DNA from: Acinetobacter sp. UBA3106
GTDB taxonomy: Bacteria; Pseudomonadota; Gammaproteobacteria; Pseudomonadales; Moraxellaceae
NCBI GenBank assembly: GCA_002365595.1
Contig: DFAM01000018.1
Coordinates: 6,859 to 70,858 of the forward strand
DNA: 64,000 bases
Direction of reading: 5' to 3'
The notes beneath the pieces are model-generated. The model searched no databases. It was not told the origin of the DNA and saw only the letters and a list, made by a program, of their open reading frames with translations. Positions 26,511 through 34,509 of this stretch are shown piece by piece (positions within the stretch are counted from its first letter, which is position 1; the number at the start of each line of letters is the position of its first letter). Both the position numbers and the translations under genes were made by a program.

Positions 26511-27401
26511 ATGAAATCGACCATCGAAGAATTACACGCTTTTGTGACCATTGTCGATAGTGGCTCGATTGTGATGGCAGCCGAACGTCTGGGACAAACT
26601 ACATCCGGTGTCAGTCGGGCTTTGCAACGTCTTGAAAACAAGCTCACTGTAACCTTGCTGGAACGTACCACACGTAAGTTGAAACTCACTCAGGAAGGAC
26701 AACTGTTTCTGGAAAAAGCCCGTAAAATTTTAAATGACCTGGGTGAAGCTGAAGATGCCTTGCTGAAATCTGATAGTGATACTTCGGGACTGATTCGGGT
26801 GGATTCTGCGACGCCTTTTATTTTGCATGTCATTGTGCCGCTGATTCAGGAGTTTATGCAGCAATATCCCAATATCGAAATTGAACTGACGAATCATGAT
26901 CAGGTCATTGATTTACTGGAACATAAAACCGATGTCGCCATTCGTTTTGGAGATTTGCATGATTCAAGTTTACATGCCAGATTATTATGTCGCAGTCGTC
27001 TCTATATCGTAGCCAGTCCCGGGTATTTAGAACAACATGGAATACCGCAATCTCCAGCGGATTTATCGCAACATGCTTTACTGGGCTTTAGTCAGCCGAC
27101 CCATTTAAATGCCTGGCCGATTCAGTTAAATGACACAGATTTGATTGTTCATCCTAAAATAAAAGCCTCCAATGGTGAAACCGTTCGGCAATTGGCTTTA
27201 CAGGGCCTAGGAATTACTTGTTTGTCACGATTTTTGATTGAACAGGATTTACAAGCGGGACGCCTGACAGCCTTATTGGAAGATCAAATTCGTCTGCATT
27301 ATCAGCACATTCATGCAGTTTACTACCGACAAGAGCATCTGCCGAAACGGGTACAGTTGTTTATTGAATTCCTGGCACACAAGCTTGCCATCTATTTATA
27401 A
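26511..27401 (+). CDS. LysR family transcriptional regulator
   Basis: A 296-aa LysR regulator. The DNA-binding domain is ELHAFVTIVDSGSIVMAAER with LGQTTSGVSRALQRLENKL and the wing LLERTTRKLKLTQEG (residues 6-62). The effector domain begins about residue 90, with TPFILHVIVPLIQEFMQQYP and the LEHKTDVAIRFG segment seen in the CrgA/DsdC-like subgroup. It is convergent with the alcohol dehydrogenase operon, so its target is not evident from position. Confidence 0.9.
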   Translation: MKSTIEELHAFVTIVDSGSIVMAAERLGQTTSGVSRALQRLENKLTVTLLERTTRKLKLTQEGQLFLEKARKILNDLGEAEDALLKSDSDTSGLIRVDSATPFILHVIVPLIQEFMQQYPNIEIELTNHDQVIDLLEHKTDVAIRFGDLHDSSLHARLLCRSRLYIVASPGYLEQHGIPQSPADLSQHALLGFSQPTHLNAWPIQLNDTDLIVHPKIKASNGETVRQLALQGLGITCLSRFLIEQDLQAGRLTALLEDQIRLHYQHIHAVYYRQEHLPKRVQLFIEFLAHKLAIYL

Positions 27402-27431
27402 GTGACTTAAAAACCAATCAGGCAAAATAAA

Positions 27432-27470
27432 TAAAAATCTGCCAAGCCCGATGGGTCTTGGCAGATTGGA
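27432..27470. terminator. Shared terminator of the LysR gene and the mutY-adh operon
   Basis: AATCTGCCAAG (27436-27446) pairs with CTTGGCAGATT (27457-27467), with an inner CCC/GGG pair. A-rich DNA on the left gives a T-run for the minus-strand operon; the hairpin can serve both convergent units. Confidence 0.75.
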
Positions 27471-27499
27471 TACAAGTGAAGATTAAATTGAAAACAGAC

Positions 27500-28522
27500 T
27501 TAGAAATCTGCTTTCAGCACAATCCGATAACGCGCATTTCCTGAATGGAGGTGTTCAATCGCCTGATTGAGTTGCGACATTGGAAATACTTCAATTTGCG
27601 GGGCAATATTTTTACGCGCAGCGAATTTCAGTAATTGGCGTAATGCAGCAGGGGAGCCTGTAGGCGAACCAGTCAGTGATTTTGCACCGCCAATCAGTGT
27701 GCCAGCTGAGATCTGCATAGGTTCCAAGGGAAGCCCTAGCATATGCACCGTACCGTTTGGTGCCAAAGTAGCCAGATAAGCCTGCCAGTCCAGGGTCACA
27801 TTGACGGTACTGAGTAACAAATCGAATTTACCGCGTTGAGCTTTTAATGCGGCTGTATCACGGCTATTCACTACATGGTCTGCACCCATGGCTTTCAGTT
27901 CTTCAGCCTTGTCTAAATTAGATGTGAATGCCGTAATTTCACAGCCCCAAGCTTTGAGCAGTTTGATCGCCATATGACCTAGACCGCCAATCCCGATCAC
28001 ACCCACATGATGTATGGCTTGAATCTGGTGTTTGAGAATCGGATCAAACACGGTAATACCCCCACAGAGGAGTGGTCCGGCACTTTCAGGGTCCAGATCT
28101 TCGGGCAGGGGAATCACCCATTGCCAACCGGCACGAACTTTGTCGGCAAAACCACCGGCATGTCCAACAATGGTTGCCGTTTGTCCACCAGTACACAGCA
28201 CTTGCTGACCCGATACACAGGAATCGCAATATTGGCAACTTTCAGCAGTCCAGCCAATGCCCACTCGTTGTCCGACTTTTAAACCTTTGGCTTCTGAGCC
28301 GAGCTGAGTAATGGTGCCAATAATTTCATGTCCGGCCACCACAGGATAAACCGAAGATTTCCACTCATTATCAATCACTGAAATATCAGAATGGCATAAA
28401 CCGCAGTATTCAACTTTAACTTCAACCTGATGCGGCTGTAATTCTCCCGCATCAAACTGGTAGGGTTCAAGGGCTGCACCTGCCTGCATCGCTGCATAGG
28501 CATGGATGATGTTATTACTCAT
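27500..28522 (-). CDS. Zinc-dependent alcohol dehydrogenase (YahK/cinnamyl-alcohol type)
   Basis: A 340-aa medium-chain dehydrogenase/reductase. Catalytic zinc ligands are C43 (GLCHSD), H65-E66 (AGHE) and C153 (LLCGG). Structural zinc ligands are C96, C99, C102 and C110. The Rossmann loop is GVIGIGGLGHMA near residue 174. Members of this branch reduce a wide range of aldehydes with NADPH; the physiological substrate is not predictable. It is the last gene of a tight minus-strand unit (18 bases after tag) with AAAGGA before its start, and it ends at a terminator. Confidence 0.88.
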   Translation of the reverse strand: MSNNIIHAYAAMQAGAALEPYQFDAGELQPHQVEVKVEYCGLCHSDISVIDNEWKSSVYPVVAGHEIIGTITQLGSEAKGLKVGQRVGIGWTAESCQYCDSCVSGQQVLCTGGQTATIVGHAGGFADKVRAGWQWVIPLPEDLDPESAGPLLCGGITVFDPILKHQIQAIHHVGVIGIGGLGHMAIKLLKAWGCEITAFTSNLDKAEELKAMGADHVVNSRDTAALKAQRGKFDLLLSTVNVTLDWQAYLATLAPNGTVHMLGLPLEPMQISAGTLIGGAKSLTGSPTGSPAALRQLLKFAARKNIAPQIEVFPMSQLNQAIEHLHSGNARYRIVLKADF

Positions 28523-28540
28523 GGCAAAATCCTTTCATGA

Positions 28541-29125
28541 TCATTTTAATGAGGACGATGTTTTAAAAGTGCAATGATTTTCATGGTCATCGACCATACC
28601 CACTGCTTGCATAAAAGCATAACAAATGGTGGGTCCTACAAATTTAAAGCCCTGCTTTTTTAAAGCTTTTGAAAGCGCAAGACTCCTGTCAGTTTGGGCA
28701 GGGGCTTGACGATAATCTACTACATCATTGTATAAGGTTTGATATTCAACAAAGCTCCATAGCCAGTCGCTGACATTACGCTGTTGTGGTTTTAATTGTT
28801 GGGTTAAATGCTGCCAGGCCATGGCATTGTCACGAATTGCTTTGAGCTTGCCGATGTGTCGAATCAAACCGGCATCTTGTAATTTATTTTCCAGCTCTGC
28901 ATCACTGAACTGGGCAATCTTTGCAATCGGAAATTGAAAAAAATGCTGCCGATAACGGTCCCGTTTTTTTAGTACCGTAATCCAGGACAGGCCGGCCTGC
29001 TGTCCTTCTAGACACAGCATTTCAAATAAATGGGCTTCATCATGACTGGGAACTCCCCACTCATGGTCATGATAAGCGATATAAAGAGGATCATTTGAGC
29101 ACCAGCCACAGCGTTGAATCGACAT
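28541..29125 (-). CDS. tag: DNA-3-methyladenine glycosylase I
   Basis: Base-excision repair enzyme that removes 3-methyladenine from alkylated DNA. The 194-aa protein aligns along its length with E. coli Tag: CGWCSNDPLYIAYHDHEWGV, then CLEGQQAGLSWITVLKKR and the GFKFVGPTICYAFMQAVG helix-hairpin region. The zinc-snap ligands C6, H19, H181 and C185 are all present, and the aromatic/Glu pocket residues in LEGQQAGLSW are kept. It is encoded between a small unknown protein (21 bases) and the alcohol dehydrogenase (18 bases), in the same transcription unit as mutY, so two DNA-repair glycosylases share an operon. Confidence 0.95.
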   Translation of the reverse strand: MSIQRCGWCSNDPLYIAYHDHEWGVPSHDEAHLFEMLCLEGQQAGLSWITVLKKRDRYRQHFFQFPIAKIAQFSDAELENKLQDAGLIRHIGKLKAIRDNAMAWQHLTQQLKPQQRNVSDWLWSFVEYQTLYNDVVDYRQAPAQTDRSLALSKALKKQGFKFVGPTICYAFMQAVGMVDDHENHCTFKTSSSLK

Positions 29126-29146
29126 TTTTGATGCTCCTGAACAGGT

Positions 29147-29392
29147 TTAAAGTTTGAATTCAGTCCATTGATCTTGCTGATTGTCCCAGTAATACAGTTC
29201 GGCTTGCGGTAAATCAGTGAACTGAATCCACATGTCTTTACCCGTTTTTTCTGCAAAACCGGTGCTGATCAAAAGCGCTTCTTCGGTAATTTCCATTACC
29301 CAGCCCTGGTGAGTTTGTCCCGCCAAAACAATTTTTTGTTGATTGCCTGATTCAGCAAATTCGACCAAACGATTGATCAACGCTTCTGACAT
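29147..29392 (-). CDS. Small conserved hypothetical protein (81 aa)
   Basis: An 81-aa acidic soluble protein. Beyond the predicted helix ALINRLVEFAESG and the strand-like segment QKIVLAGQTHQGWVMEITEEA I see no motif. It may be a small beta-barrel (the pattern of short strands is SH3/Tudor-like), but that is a guess. Gene spacing of 17 and 21 bases to its neighbours argues that it is a real, co-transcribed gene. Confidence 0.65.
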   Translation of the reverse strand: MSEALINRLVEFAESGNQQKIVLAGQTHQGWVMEITEEALLISTGFAEKTGKDMWIQFTDLPQAELYYWDNQQDQWTEFKL

Positions 29393-29409
29393 GAATAGTT
29401 CCTAAAAAA

Positions 29410-29952
29410 TTAACGTAAATAAGGATAGGGATTCACCACACCACGACCCTTACCTTCAAGGTAAATACCATAGTGTAAATGCGGTGCCGTATGACGGGCA
29501 TTGCCGGTATTGCCGACATAACCGATCAGGTCGCCTTTTTTGACATAATCACCGACATTTAAGCCGCGTTTATGATCATCAAGATGGGCATAGTAATGCC
29601 AGGTTCCACCGGGTCCCAGAATCCAAACCACTTTACCACCCAAATTGTTATTGCGTAAGTCGGCAATGAGGCCTTCCGTGGCGCTCAGCACTTTTGTTCC
29701 ACGTGGAGCCATAATATCAATGCCTTCATGAGTGCGGCCACTACTGCGGGAAGCGCCCCAGGTATCCTTTAACTGTCTGGCTTTGATATTTTTTACCGGA
29801 ATAGGCAATGATGATTTCAGCTGCATACTTTTCAGCTTTTGTACCTGAGCTGGCGGAAGCCGGGTAGAGGAAGATTTTTGCGGCGTTGAAGTACATGCCG
29901 CAATCCACAAGATGCTAAAACCCAAAAATAAGGTCGAAATAAAACGTAGCAC
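29410..29952 (-). CDS. M23 family metallopeptidase lipoprotein
   Basis: A 180-aa lipoprotein (lipobox WIAAC, C20) with a LytM/M23 domain. The zinc ligands H75 and D79 (THEGIDI) and the HxH pair H158/H160 (APHLHYG) are present, along with H123 in YYAHLD, so the enzyme should be active. M23 enzymes cut peptide cross-links in peptidoglycan or, when inactive, activate amidases; the intact metal site favours cutting. It lacks a LysM domain. It is encoded 62 bases after mutY. Confidence 0.88.
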   Translation of the reverse strand: MLRFISTLFLGFSILWIAACTSTPQKSSSTRLPPAQVQKLKSMQLKSSLPIPVKNIKARQLKDTWGASRSSGRTHEGIDIMAPRGTKVLSATEGLIADLRNNNLGGKVVWILGPGGTWHYYAHLDDHKRGLNVGDYVKKGDLIGYVGNTGNARHTAPHLHYGIYLEGKGRGVVNPYPYLR

Positions 29953-30014
29953 TGTTCATCCTTTTTTCATTCTAATCTATGTGAAAATTATTCGAAGTAC
30001 AGTGCCTGACTATG

Positions 30015-31049
30015 TCATAAATTTACTGCAGAGATCAATTTTTTCATCGCAGTAGGCAGCCCCATTGCTGTTGCACTTTTTGGGCTTAACCAGTTGCCAT
30101 TCAGTTCAATCGAAAGATGTTCTTGCTGGTCAGCATCCACTTCAAAGCAGATGGCTTCCAGTTGCCAGGTAAAATGAGTAAAACTATGCGTGATCTCAGC
30201 GCGTTGAATTACTTTTTTAAGTCCCAAAGTCTGGCACAGGCTTTCAAACTCAACTGGATCTTCAATAATCGGCAAGCACCATAAGCCGCCCCATAGCCCG
30301 CTATTGGGACGTTGCTGCCATAACCATTGATCACCAGACTGAATTAGTAACACTTGAGCTGATTTTACCGGCACAGCTTTCTTGGCTTTTTTAAACGGCA
30401 GTTCAGTTTCCAGGCCTTGTTGATGTGCCTTACAGTGCTGTTGCATCGGGCAATATAAACAGAGCGGTTTTTTCGGGGTACAAATGGTTGCGCCCAGGTC
30501 CATAATGGCCTGGGTATAGTCATGATTGCGCTCAACTGGACAAAGCTGTTCAGCCAATTGCCACATGGCACGTTCATGTACAGGTTTGGACAGATCGTCT
30601 TCAATGGCAAAGAAACGCGCCAATACCCGTTTGACATTGCCATCCATAATCACGCCGTACTGACGCAAACCCAGTGACATCAATGCCCCTGCCGTGGAGG
30701 GACCGATTCCCGGCAGTTCCATCCATTGTTCACGTGTTGAGGGAAAATGGCCTTGCTGTGCAACAAGTGCTGCAGCTTTATGCAAATTTCGAGCCCGGGC
30801 ATAGTAACCCAGACCCGCCCAATAAGGGGCTACATCATCCCAACTGGCCCGTCCTAAATCTTCAACTGTAGGAAAGCGTTCGATAAAACGCTCAAAATAT
30901 TGCAGCACAGTTTTCACCTGGGTTTGCTGTAACATGATTTCAGACACCCAGACCTTGTAGGGATCATCAACCACTTGCCAAGGCAAATCATGACGACCAT
31001 GTACATCAAACCAGGAAAGCAGGGCATCGGCAAAAGAAAACTGTGACAT
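30015..31049 (-). CDS. mutY: A/G-specific adenine glycosylase MutY
   Basis: Removes adenine mispaired with 8-oxoguanine. The 344-aa protein has the catalytic E37 (SEIMLQQT), the helix-hairpin-helix ELPGIGPSTAGALMSL with D136 in VIMDGNVKRV, and the [4Fe-4S] loop C190-X6-C197-X2-C200-X5-C206. A C-terminal NUDIX-like domain for 8-oxoG recognition starts near residue 230. It is the first gene of the unit mutY - M23 lipoprotein - small protein - tag - alcohol dehydrogenase. Confidence 0.95.
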   Translation of the reverse strand: MSQFSFADALLSWFDVHGRHDLPWQVVDDPYKVWVSEIMLQQTQVKTVLQYFERFIERFPTVEDLGRASWDDVAPYWAGLGYYARARNLHKAAALVAQQGHFPSTREQWMELPGIGPSTAGALMSLGLRQYGVIMDGNVKRVLARFFAIEDDLSKPVHERAMWQLAEQLCPVERNHDYTQAIMDLGATICTPKKPLCLYCPMQQHCKAHQQGLETELPFKKAKKAVPVKSAQVLLIQSGDQWLWQQRPNSGLWGGLWCLPIIEDPVEFESLCQTLGLKKVIQRAEITHSFTHFTWQLEAICFEVDADQQEHLSIELNGNWLSPKSATAMGLPTAMKKLISAVNL

Positions 31050-31119
31050 GTGAACCGTAGAGTGGGAATAGATGAATAGTATAACGAAAATTGCATGTTA
31101 CTGCGGGGATGTCCTAAGC

Positions 31120-31147
31120 AAAAAATGATGCCGAAGCATCATTTTTT
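31120..31147 (-). terminator. Terminator of the HIT-protein gene
   Basis: AAAAAATGATGC / GCATCATTTTTT perfect stem with a CGAA tetraloop, between the HIT gene and mutY. Confidence 0.88.
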
Positions 31148-31170
31148 GTTGGATAAAACACCATCCTTTT

Positions 31171-31533
31171 TTACTCGCTGGACATGCCCCAGCGCTCATC
31201 AAGTTTCAATGTCTGACCTTCATAGCGTGGAATAATATGAATATGCAAATGTTCATTCACCTGACCAAACACTGAACCATCATTAAAGCCAATATGGAAG
31301 CCGGAAGGATGGTAACGTAATTTCAATTCATTACGGGCCAGCTCCAGCAGAGACATTAAGCTTTTACGTTCCTTGTCGGTAATATCAAAAAAAGAACTGA
31401 CATGACGTAGAGGAACAATCACGGAATGACCTTTAGATAAAGCATTTGGTTCGGGTAAAATCACCCCGAAATCATTTTTATCAATGATGTCATATTCATC
31501 AAAATTGCAATATGCACAATTGTTTGTAGTCAT
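31171..31533 (-). CDS. HIT family protein (histidine-triad nucleotide hydrolase)
   Basis: A 120-aa single-domain HIT protein. The active site EHLHIHIIPRY shows H95, H97 and H99 in the HxHxHxx motif. FGVILPEPNALSKGHSVIVP forms the nucleotide-binding start, and C6/C9 (CAYC) may bind zinc as in some HIT branches. Substrates are usually nucleotidyl phosphoramidates or dinucleoside polyphosphates; which one applies here is unknown. A good ribosome site (GAGAGGA) precedes ATG 31533. Confidence 0.88.
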   Translation of the reverse strand: MTTNNCAYCNFDEYDIIDKNDFGVILPEPNALSKGHSVIVPLRHVSSFFDITDKERKSLMSLLELARNELKLRYHPSGFHIGFNDGSVFGQVNEHLHIHIIPRYEGQTLKLDERWGMSSE

Positions 31534-31603
31534 TGTTGTATCCTCTCTAAATTTTCCATGTCACGGGTTCAGTAAAAATACCAGAACCCTCTTACCTTCA
31601 TCG

Positions 31604-32344
31604 TTATTCACCAAGTCGGGTTTTCAATAATTCATACATCGCAGATAAACCTTGCTGTTCAGCTGCTGCGTTATAGCCCAGATCAACACCATTGGCTTTG
31701 GCACGCTCGTCTGCAAGCGGGTTGCTAAAGCCATGTTTAGCATCTTCAAAGATAATCACTTCATGCTCGACTTGAGCAGCATGCATTTCTTCTTTAAAGC
31801 GTGCTACATCATCCAGACTCACCATGCTATCTAGCTCTCCGTGGAGCACTAGAATTTCAGCTTTGACCTGTCCGGGTTGGGCCGGTGCTTTGGGGGTAAG
31901 TGTGCCATGGAAGGTGACCACAGCCTGTAAGTTCGCTCCAGAACGTGCCAGATCAAGTACGACTTTCCCGCCATAACAAAAACCTACAGCTGCAAGTTTA
32001 TCTGCATTTACTTCCTCTTGCGCAGCTAATGTGGCTAAACCTGCGGACGCACGAGTCACAATTGTTTCAGGGTCTTCAAAGGTTTGCATCATCCATTCAC
32101 TGGCTTGAGGTACGGCCGTAGTGACTTTTTTATCCCCGTACATATCAATAGCAAGAGCGGCATAGCCGTGTTCAGCAAGCTCACGCGCACGCTGTTCGGT
32201 GTAATCATTTCGTCCCCACCATTCTGGTGCAACAATAATTCCCGCGAGCGGTTTTGCCGATTCAGGGGCGGCAAAGTATCCAATCAAATGTGTTCCATCT
32301 GCTGCGGTGTACTGAATTTCACAAGTCTTAATGCTCAGAGCCAT
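31604..32344 (-). CDS. Dienelactone hydrolase family protein
   Basis: A 246-aa alpha/beta hydrolase. The nucleophile is a cysteine in GFCYGGK (C123), with D172 (GELDSM) and H204 (KHGFSN) completing the dienelactone-hydrolase-type triad. The IIVAPEWWGRNDY segment with the Glu is also typical. No aromatic-degradation genes are nearby, so carboxymethylenebutenolidase activity should not be assumed; many homologues are general esterases. AGGA precedes the start. Confidence 0.85.
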   Translation of the reverse strand: MALSIKTCEIQYTAADGTHLIGYFAAPESAKPLAGIIVAPEWWGRNDYTEQRARELAEHGYAALAIDMYGDKKVTTAVPQASEWMMQTFEDPETIVTRASAGLATLAAQEEVNADKLAAVGFCYGGKVVLDLARSGANLQAVVTFHGTLTPKAPAQPGQVKAEILVLHGELDSMVSLDDVARFKEEMHAAQVEHEVIIFEDAKHGFSNPLADERAKANGVDLGYNAAAEQQGLSAMYELLKTRLGE

Positions 32345-32707
32345 GGATTTAATCCTTGTAATGAATAAAAAAAAGTATTGATTAAAGTATAGAAATGGAT
32401 TTCTTTTAATGATTGTACAAGATCGGTCAATGTTGAGTGCATACTATTCTGCATAAATTGAAACATGCTTTTTATTAATCGGGTGATATATCTAAATATT
32501 CAAAAAATATGAATTAATTTTATTTTATAAACAAGAGAAGAAAGAGGAAACAGGTTGGCAAAATTTAGAAATATGGCTTTTTAAAGGGAAATGCACATGA
32601 TGAGGGGAGTACATCTAATCGATGTTAAAAATAGCGAGCGGTCATAACTGTTAGGAGAGCTTTAGATTAACTCGCTCGCTATTTTAAAATGAAAAGTAAC
32701 GGATTGA
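32345..32707. other. Gap between the dienelactone hydrolase and the first FKBP gene
   Basis: About 360 bases. It holds the hydrolase promoter on the left and a long inverted repeat (listed separately) on the right. No coding frame is supported. Confidence 0.4.
32628..32685 (-). terminator. Long-stem inverted repeat after the first FKBP gene
   Basis: AAATAGCGAGCG pairs perfectly with CGCTCGCTATTT over 12-13 bp (left arm 32628-32640, right arm 32673-32685) around an unusually long 32-base loop. The run TATTTTT on the minus strand fits a rho-independent terminator for the FKBP gene 22 bases away. The large loop could also hold another signal. Confidence 0.55.
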
Positions 32708-33409
32708 TTAGTTACTGGATTTAGGTAATACCTCAAGCAATTCGACATCAAAAATTAAGGTGCTATTTGGTTCAATCACATCGCCAGAACCAATTTGACC
32801 GTAACCCAGTTGTGCAGGAATAAAAAAGCGGTATTTGGCACCTTCTTTCATCAGCTGCAGACCTTCAGTCCAGCCTTGAATAACCTGGCTGACCTGAAAT
32901 TCCGCTGGTTGGTTTCGGGCAATTGAACTGTCAAACACCGTTCCATTAATCAGTCGCCCTTCGTAATTAACTTTAACCACGGAATTGGCCTTCGGTGATT
33001 TTCCAGTACCCTGTTTCAAAATCTGATATTGCAAACCGGATTTGGTTGTTTGAACACCTTCTTTTTTGGCATTGGCCGCTAAAAATTCAGCCCCAATTTT
33101 GGCATTGGCGTCGGCCTTTTGTTTTAGTTCGATCAGCTGTTTTGCTTCACTTTGCTTTTTATGTTGATTCAGAACACGAGCCATTTCTTCATCGGTCAAG
33201 GCAGATTTACCATCTTGAGTGGCTGTCTTTAAACCAAGTATGAATGCATCCAGATCTAAATCTTTAAACGATTCAGCATTGCTACGTCCCATTAAATAAC
33301 CAAAGCTGTAGCCAACCTGTTCTTTTAAACTGCTGGTATTGGTCACCGTTTTTGCAAAACTTACCGTGCTGCACAAGCATAAACAAAGGAGTGTTATAGA
33401 TATTTTCAT
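32708..33409 (-). CDS. fklB: FKBP-type peptidyl-prolyl isomerase, periplasmic
   Basis: A 233-aa Mip/FkpA-like isomerase. It has a Sec signal peptide cleaved after VSFA (residue 19), an N-terminal helical dimerisation domain (about 25-110), and a FKBP domain with VKVNYEGRLINGTVFDSS, then VIQGWTEGLQLMKEGAKYRF and LGYG...IEPNSTLIFDVEL. It speeds folding of exported proteins. It sits directly behind the second, closely related isomerase gene, from which it probably arose by duplication. In Acinetobacter the pair marks the left boundary of the capsule locus. Confidence 0.85.
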   Translation of the reverse strand: MKISITLLCLCLCSTVSFAKTVTNTSSLKEQVGYSFGYLMGRSNAESFKDLDLDAFILGLKTATQDGKSALTDEEMARVLNQHKKQSEAKQLIELKQKADANAKIGAEFLAANAKKEGVQTTKSGLQYQILKQGTGKSPKANSVVKVNYEGRLINGTVFDSSIARNQPAEFQVSQVIQGWTEGLQLMKEGAKYRFFIPAQLGYGQIGSGDVIEPNSTLIFDVELLEVLPKSSN

Positions 33410-33437
33410 ATTCTTATCTCAAGATAAATAAATAAAT

Positions 33438-33460
33438 AAGGAGAGCAAAAGCTCTCCTTA
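33438..33460 (-). terminator. Hairpin between the two FKBP genes
   Basis: AAGGAGAGC / GCTCTCCTT perfect stem with an AAAA loop, followed on the minus strand by T-rich DNA. Probably a terminator or attenuator behind fkpA. Confidence 0.7.
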
Positions 33461-33466
33461 AAATTA

Positions 33467-34171
33467 TTATTTTACTTTAATCAATTCAACATCAAAAATA
33501 AGTGTGCTATTGGCAGGAATCATGCCAGGAACGCCTTGTTCACCATAGCCTAATTGTGACGGAATATAAAGAGTCGCTTTACCGCCTTCTTTCATCAGCT
33601 GTAGACCTTCAGTCCAGCCTGGAATGACTTGATTTAACGGAAATTCGATCGGCTGACCACGCTCAATTGAGCTGTCAAATACTTTACCATCGACCAATTG
33701 GCCTTTGTAATGGACAGTCACCATAGAACTGGCATTTGGTTGTTTACCTGTGCCTTCTTTGATAATTTTGTATTGCAAGCCTGAAGCTGTAGTTTTCACA
33801 CCCGGTTTTTTTGCATTTTCAGCCAAGAAATTATCACTGGTAGATTGAGCTGTTTTTGCTTGATCCAGCTGTTTCTGTTGCATCTCTTTTTGGAACTGCT
33901 GATAGGCCTGTTGAAGTTCTTGTTCTGTATAAGCCGGTTTATTACGAGCATGCCCTTCACGTACACCTGTAACAAAGCTGTTAATATCTAATTCTGGTGG
34001 GGTTTGATGTGCCACTTCATAGCCGAGTGCATAACTGATTTTCTCAACAGCAGAAGCATTTTTTGATGCTTTTGAAGTCACAGTAGCCGGGTTTTGAGTT
34101 GCATAATAAACAGGTACAAGTGCAGCACCGCCTAACAGAACAGCGACAGCGATGGGTAAGGCTTTACTCAT
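33467..34171 (-). CDS. fkpA: FKBP-type peptidyl-prolyl isomerase FkpA
   Basis: A 234-aa periplasmic isomerase with a hydrophobic export segment (ALPIAVAVLLGGAALVPVYY), a coiled helical region rich in Gln/Lys (about 80-120) and a FKBP domain with VTVHYKGQLVDGKVFDSS, then VIPGWTEGLQLMKEGG and LGYGEQG...IPANSTLIFDVEL. The frame extends to an ATG at 34189. I use ATG 34169-34171, which starts the signal sequence and has GGGA six bases upstream. fkpA next to wzc is the standard left end of Acinetobacter K loci; it is not known to act in capsule synthesis. Confidence 0.9.
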   Translation of the reverse strand: MSKALPIAVAVLLGGAALVPVYYATQNPATVTSKASKNASAVEKISYALGYEVAHQTPPELDINSFVTGVREGHARNKPAYTEQELQQAYQQFQKEMQQKQLDQAKTAQSTSDNFLAENAKKPGVKTTASGLQYKIIKEGTGKQPNASSMVTVHYKGQLVDGKVFDSSIERGQPIEFPLNQVIPGWTEGLQLMKEGGKATLYIPSQLGYGEQGVPGMIPANSTLIFDVELIKVK

Positions 34172-34445
34172 AGGTTTTCCCAAATTCATTTTATATTAAA
34201 AAAGTTGCATTAATTTTAGCAGACTTTTCTATCCAACACGTTTCCAGTGAAGCGTAGTGTACAGAAATCCAATATATTCTTATCAACACCTCTATTCTAT
34301 AACAGACTGAATATATAAAACATTTATCATACAATAAAATGTCTATTTTTATTTAAGCAAAAAATGAAAGATGAGTTTTAAGCCATATGCTTTCATCGTT
34401 TAATTTGCCCAAGAAATAGTGACAAGGAAATAAGCATAAAAAAGT
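34172..34445. other. Gap between wzc and fkpA
   Basis: AT-rich DNA of about 270 bases that should contain the fkpA promoter. I see no other structure apart from the wzc terminator beside it. Confidence 0.35.
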
Positions 34446-34472
34446 AAAAGCCAGTGATTTGCACTGGCTTTT
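34446..34472 (-). terminator. Terminator of the wza-wzb-wzc operon
   Basis: AAAAGCCAGTG / CACTGGCTTTT perfect 11-bp stem with a short loop, 38 bases past the wzc stop. Confidence 0.85.
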
Positions 34473-34509
34473 AGCATAAAATGCTTTCAATCATGTTCAA
34501 TAAAAAGAG

